64,000 bases of DNA from Leucobacter sp. CX169 (GCF_017161405.1 NZ_CP071051.1:2877849-2941848), one strand, 5' to 3'. Positions 36,004-45,193 are shown, counted from the stretch's first letter. Numbers and translations: made by a program. The notes: generated by a model not told the origin, from the sequence alone.

Positions 36004-37656
36004 CTAGGCGGGAATCTCCAGGCCCTCCGGAACCATGTGGAGGTTCGGGATGGCATCGAGCAGTTCCCGCGTACGCGGGTGACGCGGACTGGTGAGGAGC
36101 TGCTTCGTGGGCCGGTCTTCGACCACATCGCCGCCGTGCATCACGATGGTGCGCTCACAGAGGCTTGCCACCATCGAGAGGTCGTGGGACACCACGACAA
36201 TTCCAGTGCCACGCTCTTGTGAGACCTGACGCATCAGGCTGACGATCGATTCGCGCATCGGAAGATCTAGGCCGCTGACCGGCTCGTCGGCCAGCAAGAA
36301 GTCGGGCCGCGTGGCGATGGCACGGGCGATCGCGAGGCGCTGGGCCTGGCCTCCCGAGAGCTCGTTCGCTCGGCGGTTCAAGAAACGCTCGTCAAGGTTG
36401 ACCGCGTGTAGCGCTTCACTCACCATCTCGTCGTGATTGCCCTGCACGCCGAGGCGCACCAGCGGCTCCTTGACGAGGCCCTGCACCGTCATGAGCGGAT
36501 CGAGCGTGCTGGCCGGATCCTGGGGCACATACTGCACCTTGCGGCGGTACCACTTCAGCTGCTTCACCTCGGCGGGGTAGACCTCTTTGCCGGTGCAGAC
36601 GATCGCGCCGGTGTCCGTTGATTCGAGAGCGAGCATGATGCGCAGCAGTGTCGTCTTGCCCGACCCCGAGACGCCGACGATGCCGACCCGCTCGCCGGCG
36701 CCGATGACCAAGCTGGTCAGGTTGAGGGCCGGCTTCATCTCGCGCGAAGCAAAGGGGCGCTTTCGGGGCATCGCGTACTCGCGGCTCACATTGGCGATAT
36801 CGAAGAAGATTCTGCGCTCGGGCGCCGGGGCCTCGTGCTGCTCACGAAGTGCCGCGAGTTCATCGCGGAACTTCTCGATGTAGGGCTCGACGGTCGCGGA
36901 ACGGGCCGCGCGGATGAGTTCGCGAGTGTAGGGGTTCCTGGGGGCGGCGAAAATCGAGTGGACGTTCCCGCGCTCGACGACATCACCGTCTTTCATGACA
37001 ACCGCGTCGCTGCACAGTTCGGATGCGACGGCAAAGTCGTGCGTGATGAAGAGCAGCGCCGGGGTGTTCTGCCCCGCGGTGTACTTCTTCAGGACCTCCA
37101 ACACGCGCTTCTGGGTGACGACGTCAAGCGCGGTCGTCGGTTCGTCGGCCACCATCAGTCGGGTGTTGCACGCGAGGGCAAGTGCGATACAGACGCGCTG
37201 CCGCTGGCCGCCCGAGAGCTCGGCCGGGAACCGGTCAATGATGTTCTCTGGGTCGGGCAGACCCACCGATTCTGCGAGCTCTACGGCAAGCTCCAACGCA
37301 TCGACACGAGACAGCTCCCGGTGGCGCCGCAACGGCTCAACCAGCTGCTCGCGCATACGCACCAGCGGGTTCAGGGCGACGGCGGAGTCTTGAAACACCA
37401 TCGCTACGCGTGCATCGTTCGCGCGCTTCGAGGCGGGGACACCGAGCACCTCGATGCCGTTGACCTTGATGCTGCCCGAGGTCACGGCGTTGCGCGGCAA
37501 CTGGCCGAGTACTGCGCTCGCGGTCAGAGACTTACCGGAACCGGACTCCCCGAGGAGGCAGACACGCTGACCCTGGCCCACGTGGAACGTGGTGCCATTC
37601 ACAATGGCACGACCCCCAATGGAGATCTTGAGGTCGGTCACTTCGAGACTGTGCAT
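36004..37656 (-). CDS. Fused DppD-DppF-type ABC transporter ATPase
   Basis: A 550-residue protein with two complete ABC domains. The first has Walker A GESGSGKS (36-43), signature LSGGQRQR and Walker B LMVADEPTTALD. The second, from about 280, has Walker A GVSGSGKT, signature LSGGQAQR and Walker B FLLADEPVSGLD. It drives the fused permease. First gene of the catabolic operon, with its ATG behind GGAG and a promoter overlapped by a GntR-type operator. Confidence 0.92.
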   Translation of the reverse strand: MHSLEVTDLKISIGGRAIVNGTTFHVGQGQRVCLLGESGSGKSLTASAVLGQLPRNAVTSGSIKVNGIEVLGVPASKRANDARVAMVFQDSAVALNPLVRMREQLVEPLRRHRELSRVDALELAVELAESVGLPDPENIIDRFPAELSGGQRQRVCIALALACNTRLMVADEPTTALDVVTQKRVLEVLKKYTAGQNTPALLFITHDFAVASELCSDAVVMKDGDVVERGNVHSIFAAPRNPYTRELIRAARSATVEPYIEKFRDELAALREQHEAPAPERRIFFDIANVSREYAMPRKRPFASREMKPALNLTSLVIGAGERVGIVGVSGSGKTTLLRIMLALESTDTGAIVCTGKEVYPAEVKQLKWYRRKVQYVPQDPASTLDPLMTVQGLVKEPLVRLGVQGNHDEMVSEALHAVNLDERFLNRRANELSGGQAQRLAIARAIATRPDFLLADEPVSGLDLPMRESIVSLMRQVSQERGTGIVVVSHDLSMVASLCERTIVMHGGDVVEDRPTKQLLTSPRHPRTRELLDAIPNLHMVPEGLEIPA

Positions 37657-37709
37657 TGGTGCTCCAGCATTCCGGGTGAGTCACGGCGGCGTTGCACGTG
37701 ATAAATTTG

Positions 37710-37745
37710 AGGATAGGCAAAGCTCATGCAGATTGTCAACAATCT
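37710..37745 (-). promoter_or_regulatory. Promoter and operator of the catabolic ABC operon
   Basis: On the minus strand TTGACA (37734-37739) and TATCCT (37710-37715), 18 bases apart, form a promoter about 47 bases upstream of the ATPase gene. The -35 element lies inside the palindrome AGATTGT-CA-ACAATCT (37730-37745). A repressor bound there would block polymerase. The same ATTGTCAACAAT core occurs upstream of the cupin and CDF genes, and a one-base variant upstream of gntR. Confidence 0.7.
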
Positions 37746-37796
37746 ACCGTTCTCGTTTCCGGAATGAGACACTTCCCACGGCACGCCCTGGTGCGG

Positions 37797-37815
37797 ATTG
37801 TTACCAATAGACAAT
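37797..37815. promoter_or_regulatory. Second ATTGT/ACAAT pair upstream of the catabolic operon
   Basis: ATTGT-N9-ACAAT lies about 70 bases upstream of the main operator. The same N9 spacing is seen in the wider repeat at 25635-25657. It could be an auxiliary regulator site. The rest of the 271-base spacer (37657-37927) holds only these elements and the ArsR-type repeat. Confidence 0.4.
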
Positions 37816-37892
37816 TTGCGCCCCACTTGCGACCTCCCGGCCCCAGTAACAAGACGGCAGGCTTCTGCGCGACCACCTCGGCCACCCACTAC

Positions 37893-37908
37893 TTGCGTTC
37901 TTACGCAA
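37893..37908 (+). promoter_or_regulatory. Candidate ArsR-type operator upstream of the MFS-arsR operon
   Basis: TTGCGT-TCTT-ACGCAA is a perfect 6-bp inverted repeat 20 bases before the MFS ATG, followed by a TA-rich ACTTGAATAC stretch. Position and symmetry fit a site for the ArsR protein encoded in the same operon. Confidence 0.5.
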
Positions 37909-37927
37909 ATACTTGAATACTGTTCGC

Positions 37928-39181
37928 ATGCTCTCCGCCCTCCGCAACCGCGTCTACCGCCGACTCCTCTCGGCCCACATCGTTGCCTTGCTCGGCACCG
38001 GCCTCGCAACGATCGCCATCGGCTTTCTCGCGGTGGACCTAGCGGGCGATCGGGCCGCCGCAGTGCTCGGCACCATCCTCGGCATCAAGATGGTCACCTA
38101 CCTCGTGCTCGCCCCGCTAGCCCCAGCCATCGCGCGGCGCGTCGGGGCACGGCGGCTCATGATCACCACTGACATCGCGCGGGCGGCGGTCGCCTTTGCC
38201 CTGCCGTTCGTTGACGGCATCACCGCCGCCTACTTATTGATCTTCATCCTGCAGGCCGCCTCGGCGCTGTTCACTCCGACGTACCAGGCCGCGCTGCCGG
38301 CGGTGCTCACGAAGGAGAAGGAGTACACGGGCGCCCTGGCCCTCTCGCGACTCGCCTACGACCTTGAGGCGCTCGTTTCGCCCAGCCTGGCCGGGCTGCT
38401 CCTGCTTGTCACGCACTCGTCAATGCTGTTTCTCGGCACCGGAATCGGCTTTATTGCCTCGGCGACACTCATCCTCTCCGTTGCGCTTCCCCGCGTCTCG
38501 GCCCTCGGTTCGGGGCAAGCGCGCGGTTCGGTCACCCGCGGCATCAAGCTCATGCTCTTCACCCCGGCGCTCCGCGCGACGCTCATGCTGCAGCTCTCTA
38601 TCGCCGCGGTCGGCCCCGTCGTCCTGGTACTCACGATTCCCCTGGCGCGCGAGGTGCTCGGGGCGAGCGAATCCCAGGCCGCGGGCATCCTCGCGCCGTT
38701 CGGCCTCGGGTCCATCGTCGCCGCGGTCATCATGCCGACGCTGCTGCCCCGGATCGGGCTGCGCCGATTCATGATGGGCGGCTGCGTCGTGCTCATCGCC
38801 CCTATCGCGCTGCTGTGGCCGCTGCTGGGCGCCCAGCTTCCCCAGTCCCAGACCATGGTCCTCGTTGGCGCGCTCTGGTTTGTGGCCGGCTTCGGCTACT
38901 CGGCCACGCTCACGCCGATGGGCCGGGTGGTGCGCGAGAACACACGTGACGAGGATCTACCCGAGGTCTTCGCTGGCCAGTTCTCGCTTTCCCACGGCTG
39001 GTGGATCATCACGTACCCGCTCGCCGGATGGGGCGCGAGCACGCTCGGGTACGGGCCGACCGCCCTTGGGCTCGTCGCGATTGCCCTCCTCAGCCTCGTC
39101 GCAGCACAGACCATGTGGCAGCGTCCAGCCTCGCATGGGGCACAATTGACGAACGACCAAGAGGAGGCGCGCCATGGGTAA
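37928..39181 (+). CDS. MFS transporter, probable metal or drug exporter
   Basis: A 417-residue major facilitator with 12 predicted helices and the helix 2-3 loop with RRVGARRLM. It is an integral membrane exporter by family. Its last 8 bases overlap the start of the ArsR gene. Because that regulator has a nickel/cobalt/zinc-type histidine site, metal export is a reasonable guess. The ATG at 37928 is used; a TTG 15 bases upstream is an alternative. The C-terminus is His- and acid-containing. Confidence 0.82.
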   Translation: MLSALRNRVYRRLLSAHIVALLGTGLATIAIGFLAVDLAGDRAAAVLGTILGIKMVTYLVLAPLAPAIARRVGARRLMITTDIARAAVAFALPFVDGITAAYLLIFILQAASALFTPTYQAALPAVLTKEKEYTGALALSRLAYDLEALVSPSLAGLLLLVTHSSMLFLGTGIGFIASATLILSVALPRVSALGSGQARGSVTRGIKLMLFTPALRATLMLQLSIAAVGPVVLVLTIPLAREVLGASESQAAGILAPFGLGSIVAAVIMPTLLPRIGLRRFMMGGCVVLIAPIALLWPLLGAQLPQSQTMVLVGALWFVAGFGYSATLTPMGRVVRENTRDEDLPEVFAGQFSLSHGWWIITYPLAGWGASTLGYGPTALGLVAIALLSLVAAQTMWQRPASHGAQLTNDQEEARHG

Positions 39182-39548
39182 GCCCAGTGCCAACGCACCC
39201 CTGCACCGCGCGAACGACGAAGAGCTCGATTGGGCCGCCCAGATCTCTCAGTTACTCGCCGACCGCACTCGGCTCGGCATCCTCGAGCTCCTGCTCGTCG
39301 AGGGCGAACACTCCGTCGGTGAAATCGGCCACCGCCTCGAGCGCCCCATCCCCGCGGTCTCGCAGCATCTCGCGAAGCTCAAGACTGGCGGGCTCGTGCT
39401 GCCGCGGCGCGACGGGACCTCCATCCGGTACCGGATCGGCGGAGATCACGTCGCGCTCCTGGTCGAGAACTTGTTGCAGCACTCGGAGCACGTGCTCCAT
39501 GCCACGCCGCCCCACCACCGCGAGCCCGCGGAAGCCGCTCCCGCCTAG
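39174..39548 (+). CDS. ArsR/SmtB-family regulator with NmtR-like histidine site
   Basis: A 124-residue winged-helix repressor without any cysteine, so not an arsenic or cadmium thiolate sensor. The last helix has H-x10-H-x2-H (His92, His103, His106), the spacing of the alpha-5 metal site in NmtR, CzrA and SmtB; the usual Asp two residues before the first His is Gly90, with Asp91 next to it. The tail adds His109, His114 and His115, reminiscent of NmtR. It likely senses Ni, Co or Zn and derepresses the MFS gene. Its stop overlaps that of the convergent E2 gene. Confidence 0.82.
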   Translation: MGKPSANAPLHRANDEELDWAAQISQLLADRTRLGILELLLVEGEHSVGEIGHRLERPIPAVSQHLAKLKTGGLVLPRRDGTSIRYRIGGDHVALLVENLLQHSEHVLHATPPHHREPAEAAPA

Positions 39549-40885
39549 TCCAGCAGCAGCGCCGGCTCCTCAAGCACCGAAGCGACGTCCGCCACGAAGC
39601 GGGAGATGACGTCGCCGTCGACCACGCGGTGGTCGAACGAGCCACCCACCGTCGTCACCATGCGCGGGCGCACTTCGCCGTCGACCACCCAGGGCTTCAG
39701 CTTGATCGTGCCCATCGCCATAATGGCAACCTCACCGGGGTTCAGGATCGGAGTGCCGAAGTCCATTCCGAACACGCCAATGTTCGTGATGGTGATCGTA
39801 CCCTCGGCCATCTCGGCCGGCTGGGTGCGACCGTCGCGGGCCGTGATGGTGAGCTGCTCGATCGCCTGGGCGAGCTCCAGCAGACTGAGCTCCTGCGCGT
39901 CCTTAATGTTCGGCACGATCAGCCCGCGCGGCGTCGCCGCGGCGATGCCGAGGTTCACGAAGTTGTGGCGAATGATCTCGGTCTCAGTAAAGGTGGAGTT
40001 CACCGCCGGGTTGCGGCGGATCGCCCACAGCATCGCCTTTGCGAAGATCAGCAGGGGCGAGACCTTGACCCCCGCGAAGTCGGTCGAAGCCTTGAGCCGC
40101 TTGACGAACTCCATCGTGCGGGTCGCGTCGACGTCGGTGAAGACCCCGACGTGCGGCGCCTCATTCGAGCTTGCCACCATCGCCTTCGCGATCTGCTTGC
40201 GCATGCCCTTCAGCGGGATGCGTTCCTCGCGCTGCGCCGACGGTTCGGGCGTCACAATGTTGCGGAAGACGCTCGCCTGCCCGGCCTGGCGCACTACGTC
40301 GTCGCGCAGGATCTCCCCGGCGATGCCCGACCCGGCGATCCGGGTGAGGTCGACGCCGAGGTCTTTCGCGAGCTTGCGGATTGGCGGCTTCGCGATCACC
40401 GGGTACGCGTCGGCGACCGGAATCACCGAGTGCGAGGGTGCCGATGTAGCGGCACCGTCCAGCAGCGGTTCGCCGCCCCGGCGGCGGCGGCTCTTCGCCG
40501 CGCCGCTGACGCCGTAGCCGACGAGCACCGCGCCCGGCTTCTCGTCGACCTCATGGGTCACACTGGCGGTCGCATCGACCACTGCATCGTGGGTGGCCGC
40601 CCCACTCGGGGTCGCGGCGGGCTCCGGCGCGGATCCTGCCGCAGCTTTCGCGCTCACGCGCAGGATCGGGTCGCCCACCGGCACCGTGACGCCCTCGGCG
40701 ACCATCAGCTCGGTCACCGTGCCGGCGAACGGCGAGGGCAACTCGACGAGCGACTTGGCCGTCTCGATCTCGCACACGACCTGGTTCAACGTGATTTCAT
40801 CACCGGGGGCAACGAGCCAGGTCACCAGCTCGGCCTCCGTGAGCCCCTCGCCAACGTCGGGGAGGCTGAACACCATCTCGGTCAT
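39545..40885 (-). CDS. bkdC: Branched-chain 2-oxoacid dehydrogenase E2, dihydrolipoyl acyltransferase
   Basis: A 446-residue E2: one lipoyl domain with lipoyl-Lys44 in EIETAKS, a peripheral subunit-binding domain at about 160-200, and an acyltransferase domain with catalytic His419 and Asp423 in FDHRVVDGD. Linkers are Ala/Pro-rich. It forms the core of the complex that turns branched-chain keto acids into acyl-CoA, the primers of iso/anteiso fatty acids. The ATG at 40885 follows GAAGGAG. The E3 gene is not nearby and is probably shared. Confidence 0.88.
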   Translation of the reverse strand: MTEMVFSLPDVGEGLTEAELVTWLVAPGDEITLNQVVCEIETAKSLVELPSPFAGTVTELMVAEGVTVPVGDPILRVSAKAAAGSAPEPAATPSGAATHDAVVDATASVTHEVDEKPGAVLVGYGVSGAAKSRRRRGGEPLLDGAATSAPSHSVIPVADAYPVIAKPPIRKLAKDLGVDLTRIAGSGIAGEILRDDVVRQAGQASVFRNIVTPEPSAQREERIPLKGMRKQIAKAMVASSNEAPHVGVFTDVDATRTMEFVKRLKASTDFAGVKVSPLLIFAKAMLWAIRRNPAVNSTFTETEIIRHNFVNLGIAAATPRGLIVPNIKDAQELSLLELAQAIEQLTITARDGRTQPAEMAEGTITITNIGVFGMDFGTPILNPGEVAIMAMGTIKLKPWVVDGEVRPRMVTTVGGSFDHRVVDGDVISRFVADVASVLEEPALLLD

Positions 40886-40914
40886 GAGTGGCTCCTTCGA
40901 ATTGTGGTTCACGG

Positions 40915-41922
40915 TTAGTAGTGCATCGTACGGTCGACCGCTTCGAGCACGCGGTCGGCGTCTGGCAGGTACATCGTCTCGACCGCGGCGGGCGGGAACG
41001 GGGTGTCGTACCCCGAGACGCGCAGCACGGGGGCGTGCAGCGAGTAGAACGCGCGCTCGGCGACGGTCGCGGCGATCTCGCTGCCGACGCTCGCGGTGCC
41101 CGGGGCCTCCTGCGCGACAACCAGTCGGCCGGTCTTCCGCACCGAGGTAAGCAGCGGCTCATAGTCGATGGGGGAGATGCTGCGCAGATCGACGACCTCG
41201 ACGCTCGTGCCCTCCGCCTGCGCGACCTCAGCGGCCTGCAGCAGCGTCGTGACCATCGCCCCGAAGCCGACCACGGTGACGTCGGTGCCGACGCGCGCGA
41301 CGCGGGTGCGGTGCAGCTCGGCGGGCGGTTGACTGAGGTCGACCTGGCCCTTCTGCCAGTACTTCGCCTTGGGCTCGAAGAACAGCACGGGGTCGCGCGA
41401 CTCGATCGCCTGCTGGATCATCCAGTAGGCGTCGTTCGCGGTCGACGGGCTGACGACGCGGAGGCCGGGAGTGTGCGCGAAGTACGCCTCGGGGCTCTCC
41501 TGGTGGTGCTCGATCGCGCCGATGTGCCCGCCGTAAGGCACCCGGATCACAACCGGGAAGTCCACCCGGCCGTCGTGGCGGCTGCGAATCTTCGCGAGCT
41601 GCGACGTGATCTGGTTGAAGGCCGGGAAGATAAAGCCGTCGAACTGGATCTCGCAGACGGCCGTGTAGCCGCGCATCGCGAGCCCGATCGCGCTGCCCAC
41701 GATGCCGGACTCGGCGAGGGGCGTATCGAGCACGCGCGCCGAGCCAAACTCGGCCTGCAGGCCATCGGTGACGCGGAAGACGCCGCCGAGCGGCCCGATG
41801 TCCTCGCCCATCATGAGCACGCGGTCGTTCTTTTGCATCGCGGCGCGCAGGCCCGCCGTGATCGCCTTGGCGATCGGCATCGTTTGCAGGCCCGCGGGGG
41901 CCTGGGTGTTCAGTTCAGTCAT
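40915..41922 (-). CDS. bkdB: 2-oxoacid dehydrogenase E1 component, beta subunit
   Basis: A 335-residue E1-beta with the transketolase-like pyrimidine-binding domain ([15 protein letters not shown] near the N-terminus) and C-terminal domain. It pairs with E1-alpha to bind thiamine diphosphate. The ATG at 41922 overlaps the E1-alpha stop (ATGA); the upstream frame to 41964 lies inside that gene and is rejected. Confidence 0.9.
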   Translation of the reverse strand: MTELNTQAPAGLQTMPIAKAITAGLRAAMQKNDRVLMMGEDIGPLGGVFRVTDGLQAEFGSARVLDTPLAESGIVGSAIGLAMRGYTAVCEIQFDGFIFPAFNQITSQLAKIRSRHDGRVDFPVVIRVPYGGHIGAIEHHQESPEAYFAHTPGLRVVSPSTANDAYWMIQQAIESRDPVLFFEPKAKYWQKGQVDLSQPPAELHRTRVARVGTDVTVVGFGAMVTTLLQAAEVAQAEGTSVEVVDLRSISPIDYEPLLTSVRKTGRLVVAQEAPGTASVGSEIAATVAERAFYSLHAPVLRVSGYDTPFPPAAVETMYLPDADRVLEAVDRTMHY

Positions 41923-43082
41923 GCGTCTGCCTCCGTAAACGAGGACTCGTAGCGCTCGAGCCACTCGCGCTGCTCGTCAATGCGCGGGTGCGGCTCGGCA
42001 TAGACATGGGCGAACATCGAGTCCGCGTCAGGCTTCGGAAGATTCAGGATCTCGTCGCGGGACTGCTTCGCCTCGGCCTCGGCCCAAGCGTCGGTCTCGG
42101 TGAAGAACTCCTCGGGAACGCCCTGTGCGCGCAGGTAGGCTCCGAAGCGGGTGATGGGGTCGCGCCGCTCCCACGCCTCGCGTTCCGCGGTCTCGCGGTA
42201 GCGCGTGGGATCGTCGCTCGTGGTGTGCGCGCCGATCCGGTAGGTCAGCGCCTCGATGAAGGCGGGCCCGCCGCCGGTTCGCGCCTGATCGAGGAAGTGT
42301 CGGCCCACCGCGTACGCGGCGAGCGGGTCGTTGCCGTCGATCTGCACGGCGGGCATGCCGAACCCGATGGCGCGGCGGTACAGCGGGGTGCGCGACTGGC
42401 GCTCGACGGGAACGGAGATCGCCCACTGGTTGTTCTGCACGACGAAGACCTCTGGCGTCTGATAGCTCGTCGCGAAAATCATCGCCTCGTTGGGGTCGCC
42501 CTGGCTCGAGGTGCCGTCGCCGTAAAAGACCATCGTGGCCTCGCCGGTCGCGGTGCCGGGCTCGCCGGCGTCCATCGAGGTGACCCCCGCGCGGCGCTTC
42601 GCGTCGAGCAGCTGCCCGAGCGCGTTGCCGGTCGCGTGCTGCGTCTGCGCGCCGAGCACGAGCGTGTAGAGGTGGAAGTTCCCGTTCTTCGGGTCCGTCA
42701 CGTCCCAGCCGCCGTGCGTGAGCCCGCGGAACTGCGCGGCAATATCGACGAGGCGAACGCCGCGGATGCGCGCAATGGCGTGCTCGCGGTACGCGGGGAA
42801 GATGTGATCCTGCGGTTCGGTGGCCCGGCCAAGCCCGACCTGGCAGCCCTCCTGGCCCACGCTCGGCACCCACAGGCCCAGCTGCCCCTGGCGTTGCAGG
42901 TGCGTGCACTCGGTATCGAACGCGCGCGTGACCACCATGTCGCGGTACCACTCGCGCAGCTCCGCCTCGGTGACGTCCGCGAGCTGTGCGGCGAAATCCG
43001 CCGCCGACGCTGACGGGGCGTAATTCCCGTCGTCATCCAGGAACCGGATCGGCTCCGGGTCAATCCACTCGGTCAGCTTCAC
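41919..43082 (-). CDS. bkdA: 2-oxoacid dehydrogenase E1 component, alpha subunit
   Basis: A 387-residue E1-alpha. The thiamine-diphosphate motif begins GDGTSSQGDPNEA and ends about 30 residues on in NNQW. The phosphorylation-loop type segment YRIGAHTTSDDPTRYR is typical of branched-chain rather than pyruvate enzymes. The GTG start overlaps the stop of the aminotransferase gene (GTGA), so all four genes from the aminotransferase to E2 look like one operon. Confidence 0.88.
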   Translation of the reverse strand: MKLTEWIDPEPIRFLDDDGNYAPSASAADFAAQLADVTEAELREWYRDMVVTRAFDTECTHLQRQGQLGLWVPSVGQEGCQVGLGRATEPQDHIFPAYREHAIARIRGVRLVDIAAQFRGLTHGGWDVTDPKNGNFHLYTLVLGAQTQHATGNALGQLLDAKRRAGVTSMDAGEPGTATGEATMVFYGDGTSSQGDPNEAMIFATSYQTPEVFVVQNNQWAISVPVERQSRTPLYRRAIGFGMPAVQIDGNDPLAAYAVGRHFLDQARTGGGPAFIEALTYRIGAHTTSDDPTRYRETAEREAWERRDPITRFGAYLRAQGVPEEFFTETDAWAEAEAKQSRDEILNLPKPDADSMFAHVYAEPHPRIDEQREWLERYESSFTEADA

Positions 43083-44188
43083 GCTTCCCCTCCCGTCCCG
43101 CGAGCAACAAACGCCGCGGTAATTCTCAACACTTCAGCGACGCTGTCGGCCTCGCCGACCGAGATGCGCACCCCGTGGCCCGGGAACGGGCGCACGAGGG
43201 TGCCCTCGGCGACGAACGCGTCGGCAAGCGCGACGGCGTCGTCGCCCAGCTCGATCCACACAAAGTTCGCCTGCGCGTCGGGGACGTCGTAGCCCTGCTC
43301 GCGGAGGCCCCCGACGAGCGCGGTGCGGCGTTCGACCAGGTCGCCGATCTGACGCTCAAGCGTCGCGAGCGAGTCGGGCGCCAGCGTCGCGAGCGCCGCG
43401 GCCTCAGCCTGCGCCGTGACGGCCAGCGGGATCGCCGTGGTGCGGGCGGCGTCGAGCACCCGGGGGTCGCCGACCGCGTAGCCGATGCGGAGGCCCGCGA
43501 GGCCGAAGGCCTTCGAGAACGTGCGCAGCACGACGAGGTTGGGGTGCAGCGCGAGCACGTCTTCACCGCGCACCGCCTGCGGGTCGGTGACGAACTCGCG
43601 GTATGCCTCGTCCAGAATCACGAGGGTGTCTGCGGGCACAAGGCCCATGAAGCGGTCAAACTCGTCGCGATTGATCGCGGGGCCCGTCGGGTTGTTGGGC
43701 GAGCACAGGATCACCGCGCGGGTGCGCTCGGTGCACGCCTCCGCCATGGCGTCGAGGTCATGCCGCGCGCCAGGGGCGAGCGGTACCTTCACGCACTCGG
43801 CTCCGGACGCCAGGCCGAGGAAGGGGTAGCCCTCGAAGCTCGGCCACGCGTGCACGAAGCTCTCGCCGGGTCCGACGACCGCCTGGATCAGCTGATACAG
43901 GATCGCCACCGAGCCGGGCGCGAGGTGCACCGCCTGCTGGGAGGCGGCGCGATCGAGGCCGAAGCGCTCGCCGATCGCAGCGCGGAGCTCGGGCATCGCA
44001 GCGCCCGCGTAGCGATTCATCCCGGTCTGGGCGACAAGCGCCGCCTCCACCGCCGGCAGCGGCGGGAACGGGTTCTCGTTGCTCGACAGCTTGAAGCCCG
44101 GGCGCGTCGGCGCAGCCCCCTGTCGGTAGGGGGGAACTGCCAGGATCTCGGAACGAATCCGGATGGGGGGCTCGGTCGTCGGGCTCAC
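43079..44188 (-). CDS. Histidinol-phosphate aminotransferase-like PLP enzyme
   Basis: A 369-residue class I/II aminotransferase. The PLP lysine is Lys226 in FSKAFGLAGLRIGY, with NNPTG at 165-169 and DEAY at 193-196. It resembles HisC and aromatic aminotransferases; as first gene of the branched-chain dehydrogenase operon it may instead supply keto acids from amino acids. The GTG start at 44188 gives the family N-terminus; an upstream extension runs antisense over a neighbouring gene. Confidence 0.82.
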   Translation of the reverse strand: MSPTTEPPIRIRSEILAVPPYRQGAAPTRPGFKLSSNENPFPPLPAVEAALVAQTGMNRYAGAAMPELRAAIGERFGLDRAASQQAVHLAPGSVAILYQLIQAVVGPGESFVHAWPSFEGYPFLGLASGAECVKVPLAPGARHDLDAMAEACTERTRAVILCSPNNPTGPAINRDEFDRFMGLVPADTLVILDEAYREFVTDPQAVRGEDVLALHPNLVVLRTFSKAFGLAGLRIGYAVGDPRVLDAARTTAIPLAVTAQAEAAALATLAPDSLATLERQIGDLVERRTALVGGLREQGYDVPDAQANFVWIELGDDAVALADAFVAEGTLVRPFPGHGVRISVGEADSVAEVLRITAAFVARGTGGEA

Positions 44189-44288
44189 CTTGCCAGTGTA
44201 CTGAGGCCGAATGTCCGAGCCGGGATACGCGCGCCACGCTCGCCGTCCCCCTCGCAAACTCTCGGTTTCACCTGCAAAACTTGTGGAC

Positions 44289-44702
44289 ATGAAGACCATC
44301 ATTCGCATCCTGGTGTGCGCGTTCGCCCTCTGGCTCACGACCCTTATCGTGGGCGGCGGCGAGCCCCAACACTTCTGGGTCGAACCGATCAGCGAGGACA
44401 ACTGGGGCAGGATCGGCACGTTCGTCCTCGTGGCGCTCCTGTTCGGCCTCGTGAACGGTTCACTCGGCCGCGTCGCCCGCTTCCTCACCTGGCCGCTGCG
44501 GGTCCTCACGCTTGGTCTCTTCGGCCTGCTCGTCAACGGCGCCCTGATCTTGGTGGTGGCGTGGGTCTCGGACCTCGCGGGCTTCGGGCTGCGCGTCGAC
44601 GGGTTTTGGTGGGGCGTGCTGGGCGCGCTCGTGCTGTCCATCCTGACGGCCATCTTCAACGGGCTGCTCGGCACGACGAAATCAAAGATCCCCAAGGGCT
44701 AG
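44289..44702 (+). CDS. Phage-holin-family (Mycobact_4TM-type) membrane protein
   Basis: A 137-residue protein with four membrane helices, matching the phage holin IV-like family common in actinobacteria. No phage genes are near, so the name is historical and the function is unknown. Divergent from the aminotransferase gene. The ATG at 44289 begins the first helix directly. Confidence 0.75.
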   Translation: MKTIIRILVCAFALWLTTLIVGGGEPQHFWVEPISEDNWGRIGTFVLVALLFGLVNGSLGRVARFLTWPLRVLTLGLFGLLVNGALILVVAWVSDLAGFGLRVDGFWWGVLGALVLSILTAIFNGLLGTTKSKIPKG

Positions 44703-44752
44703 CTCGGCTTCCTGCTGGCGTTGAACCGGAGTGTTCCGGAAGAATGGCCGGC

Positions 44753-45193
44753 ATGAGCCATGCAACGGGAGTCCCCGCCGGTTGGTATCCGAATGCCCGG
44801 GGCGAGTTGCAGTGGTGGGACGGTGCCGCTTGGGGTCAGCTTGCCCCGCCGCCGCCCGCGCCACAGGTCGCAGCCAGCGCTCCGCGGGCGAAGTCCCGCA
44901 CCTCGCCGTTCGTTTGGTGGTCGTTCGCGGCCTCTGCCCTCGGGATCGCGCTGGCCGGCGTCGGCGCATTCTCGGACGGGCTGGCATTCTTCGCCCTCAT
45001 TCCAGCCTCGGTGGCGCTGGTGTTGGCAGTCATCGGGCTCGTGCAGTCCGCCCGCAAGTCCGCTGGTGTCTGGGCCCTGATCCTCGCGGTCCTCATCCTG
45101 CTCTCTCCCGTTCTCATCGTCATCGTGCTTGCGCTGATCTGGGCCGGGTCTGGGGTGTTCTCGCAGCTCACTGGGGGACCGGTCATCGGTTAG
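44753..45193 (+). CDS. DUF2510 membrane protein
   Basis: A 146-residue protein: an N-terminal DUF2510 motif (PAGWYPNARGELQWWDG), a Pro/Ala linker and three or so membrane helices in the C-terminal half. DUF2510 modules occur in many actinobacterial membrane proteins; the function is unknown. ATG 44753 is preferred; ATG 44744 is possible. The long open frame running in from 42986 is antisense to other genes and is not coding. Confidence 0.75.
   Translation: MSHATGVPAGWYPNARGELQWWDGAAWGQLAPPPPAPQVAASAPRAKSRTSPFVWWSFAASALGIALAGVGAFSDGLAFFALIPASVALVLAVIGLVQSARKSAGVWALILAVLILLSPVLIVIVLALIWAGSGVFSQLTGGPVIG

Noticed and set aside
44289..44702. Prophage remnant suggested by a holin-family protein
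   Set aside because: No other phage gene, attachment site or compositional shift is nearby; this family is widespread in actinobacterial chromosomes.
42986..44752. Long plus-strand open frame (part of a 735-codon frame) running into the DUF2510 gene
   Set aside because: It lies antisense to the E1-alpha and aminotransferase genes, has low-complexity Arg/Ala-rich translation with no domain, and the true gene starts at 44753.
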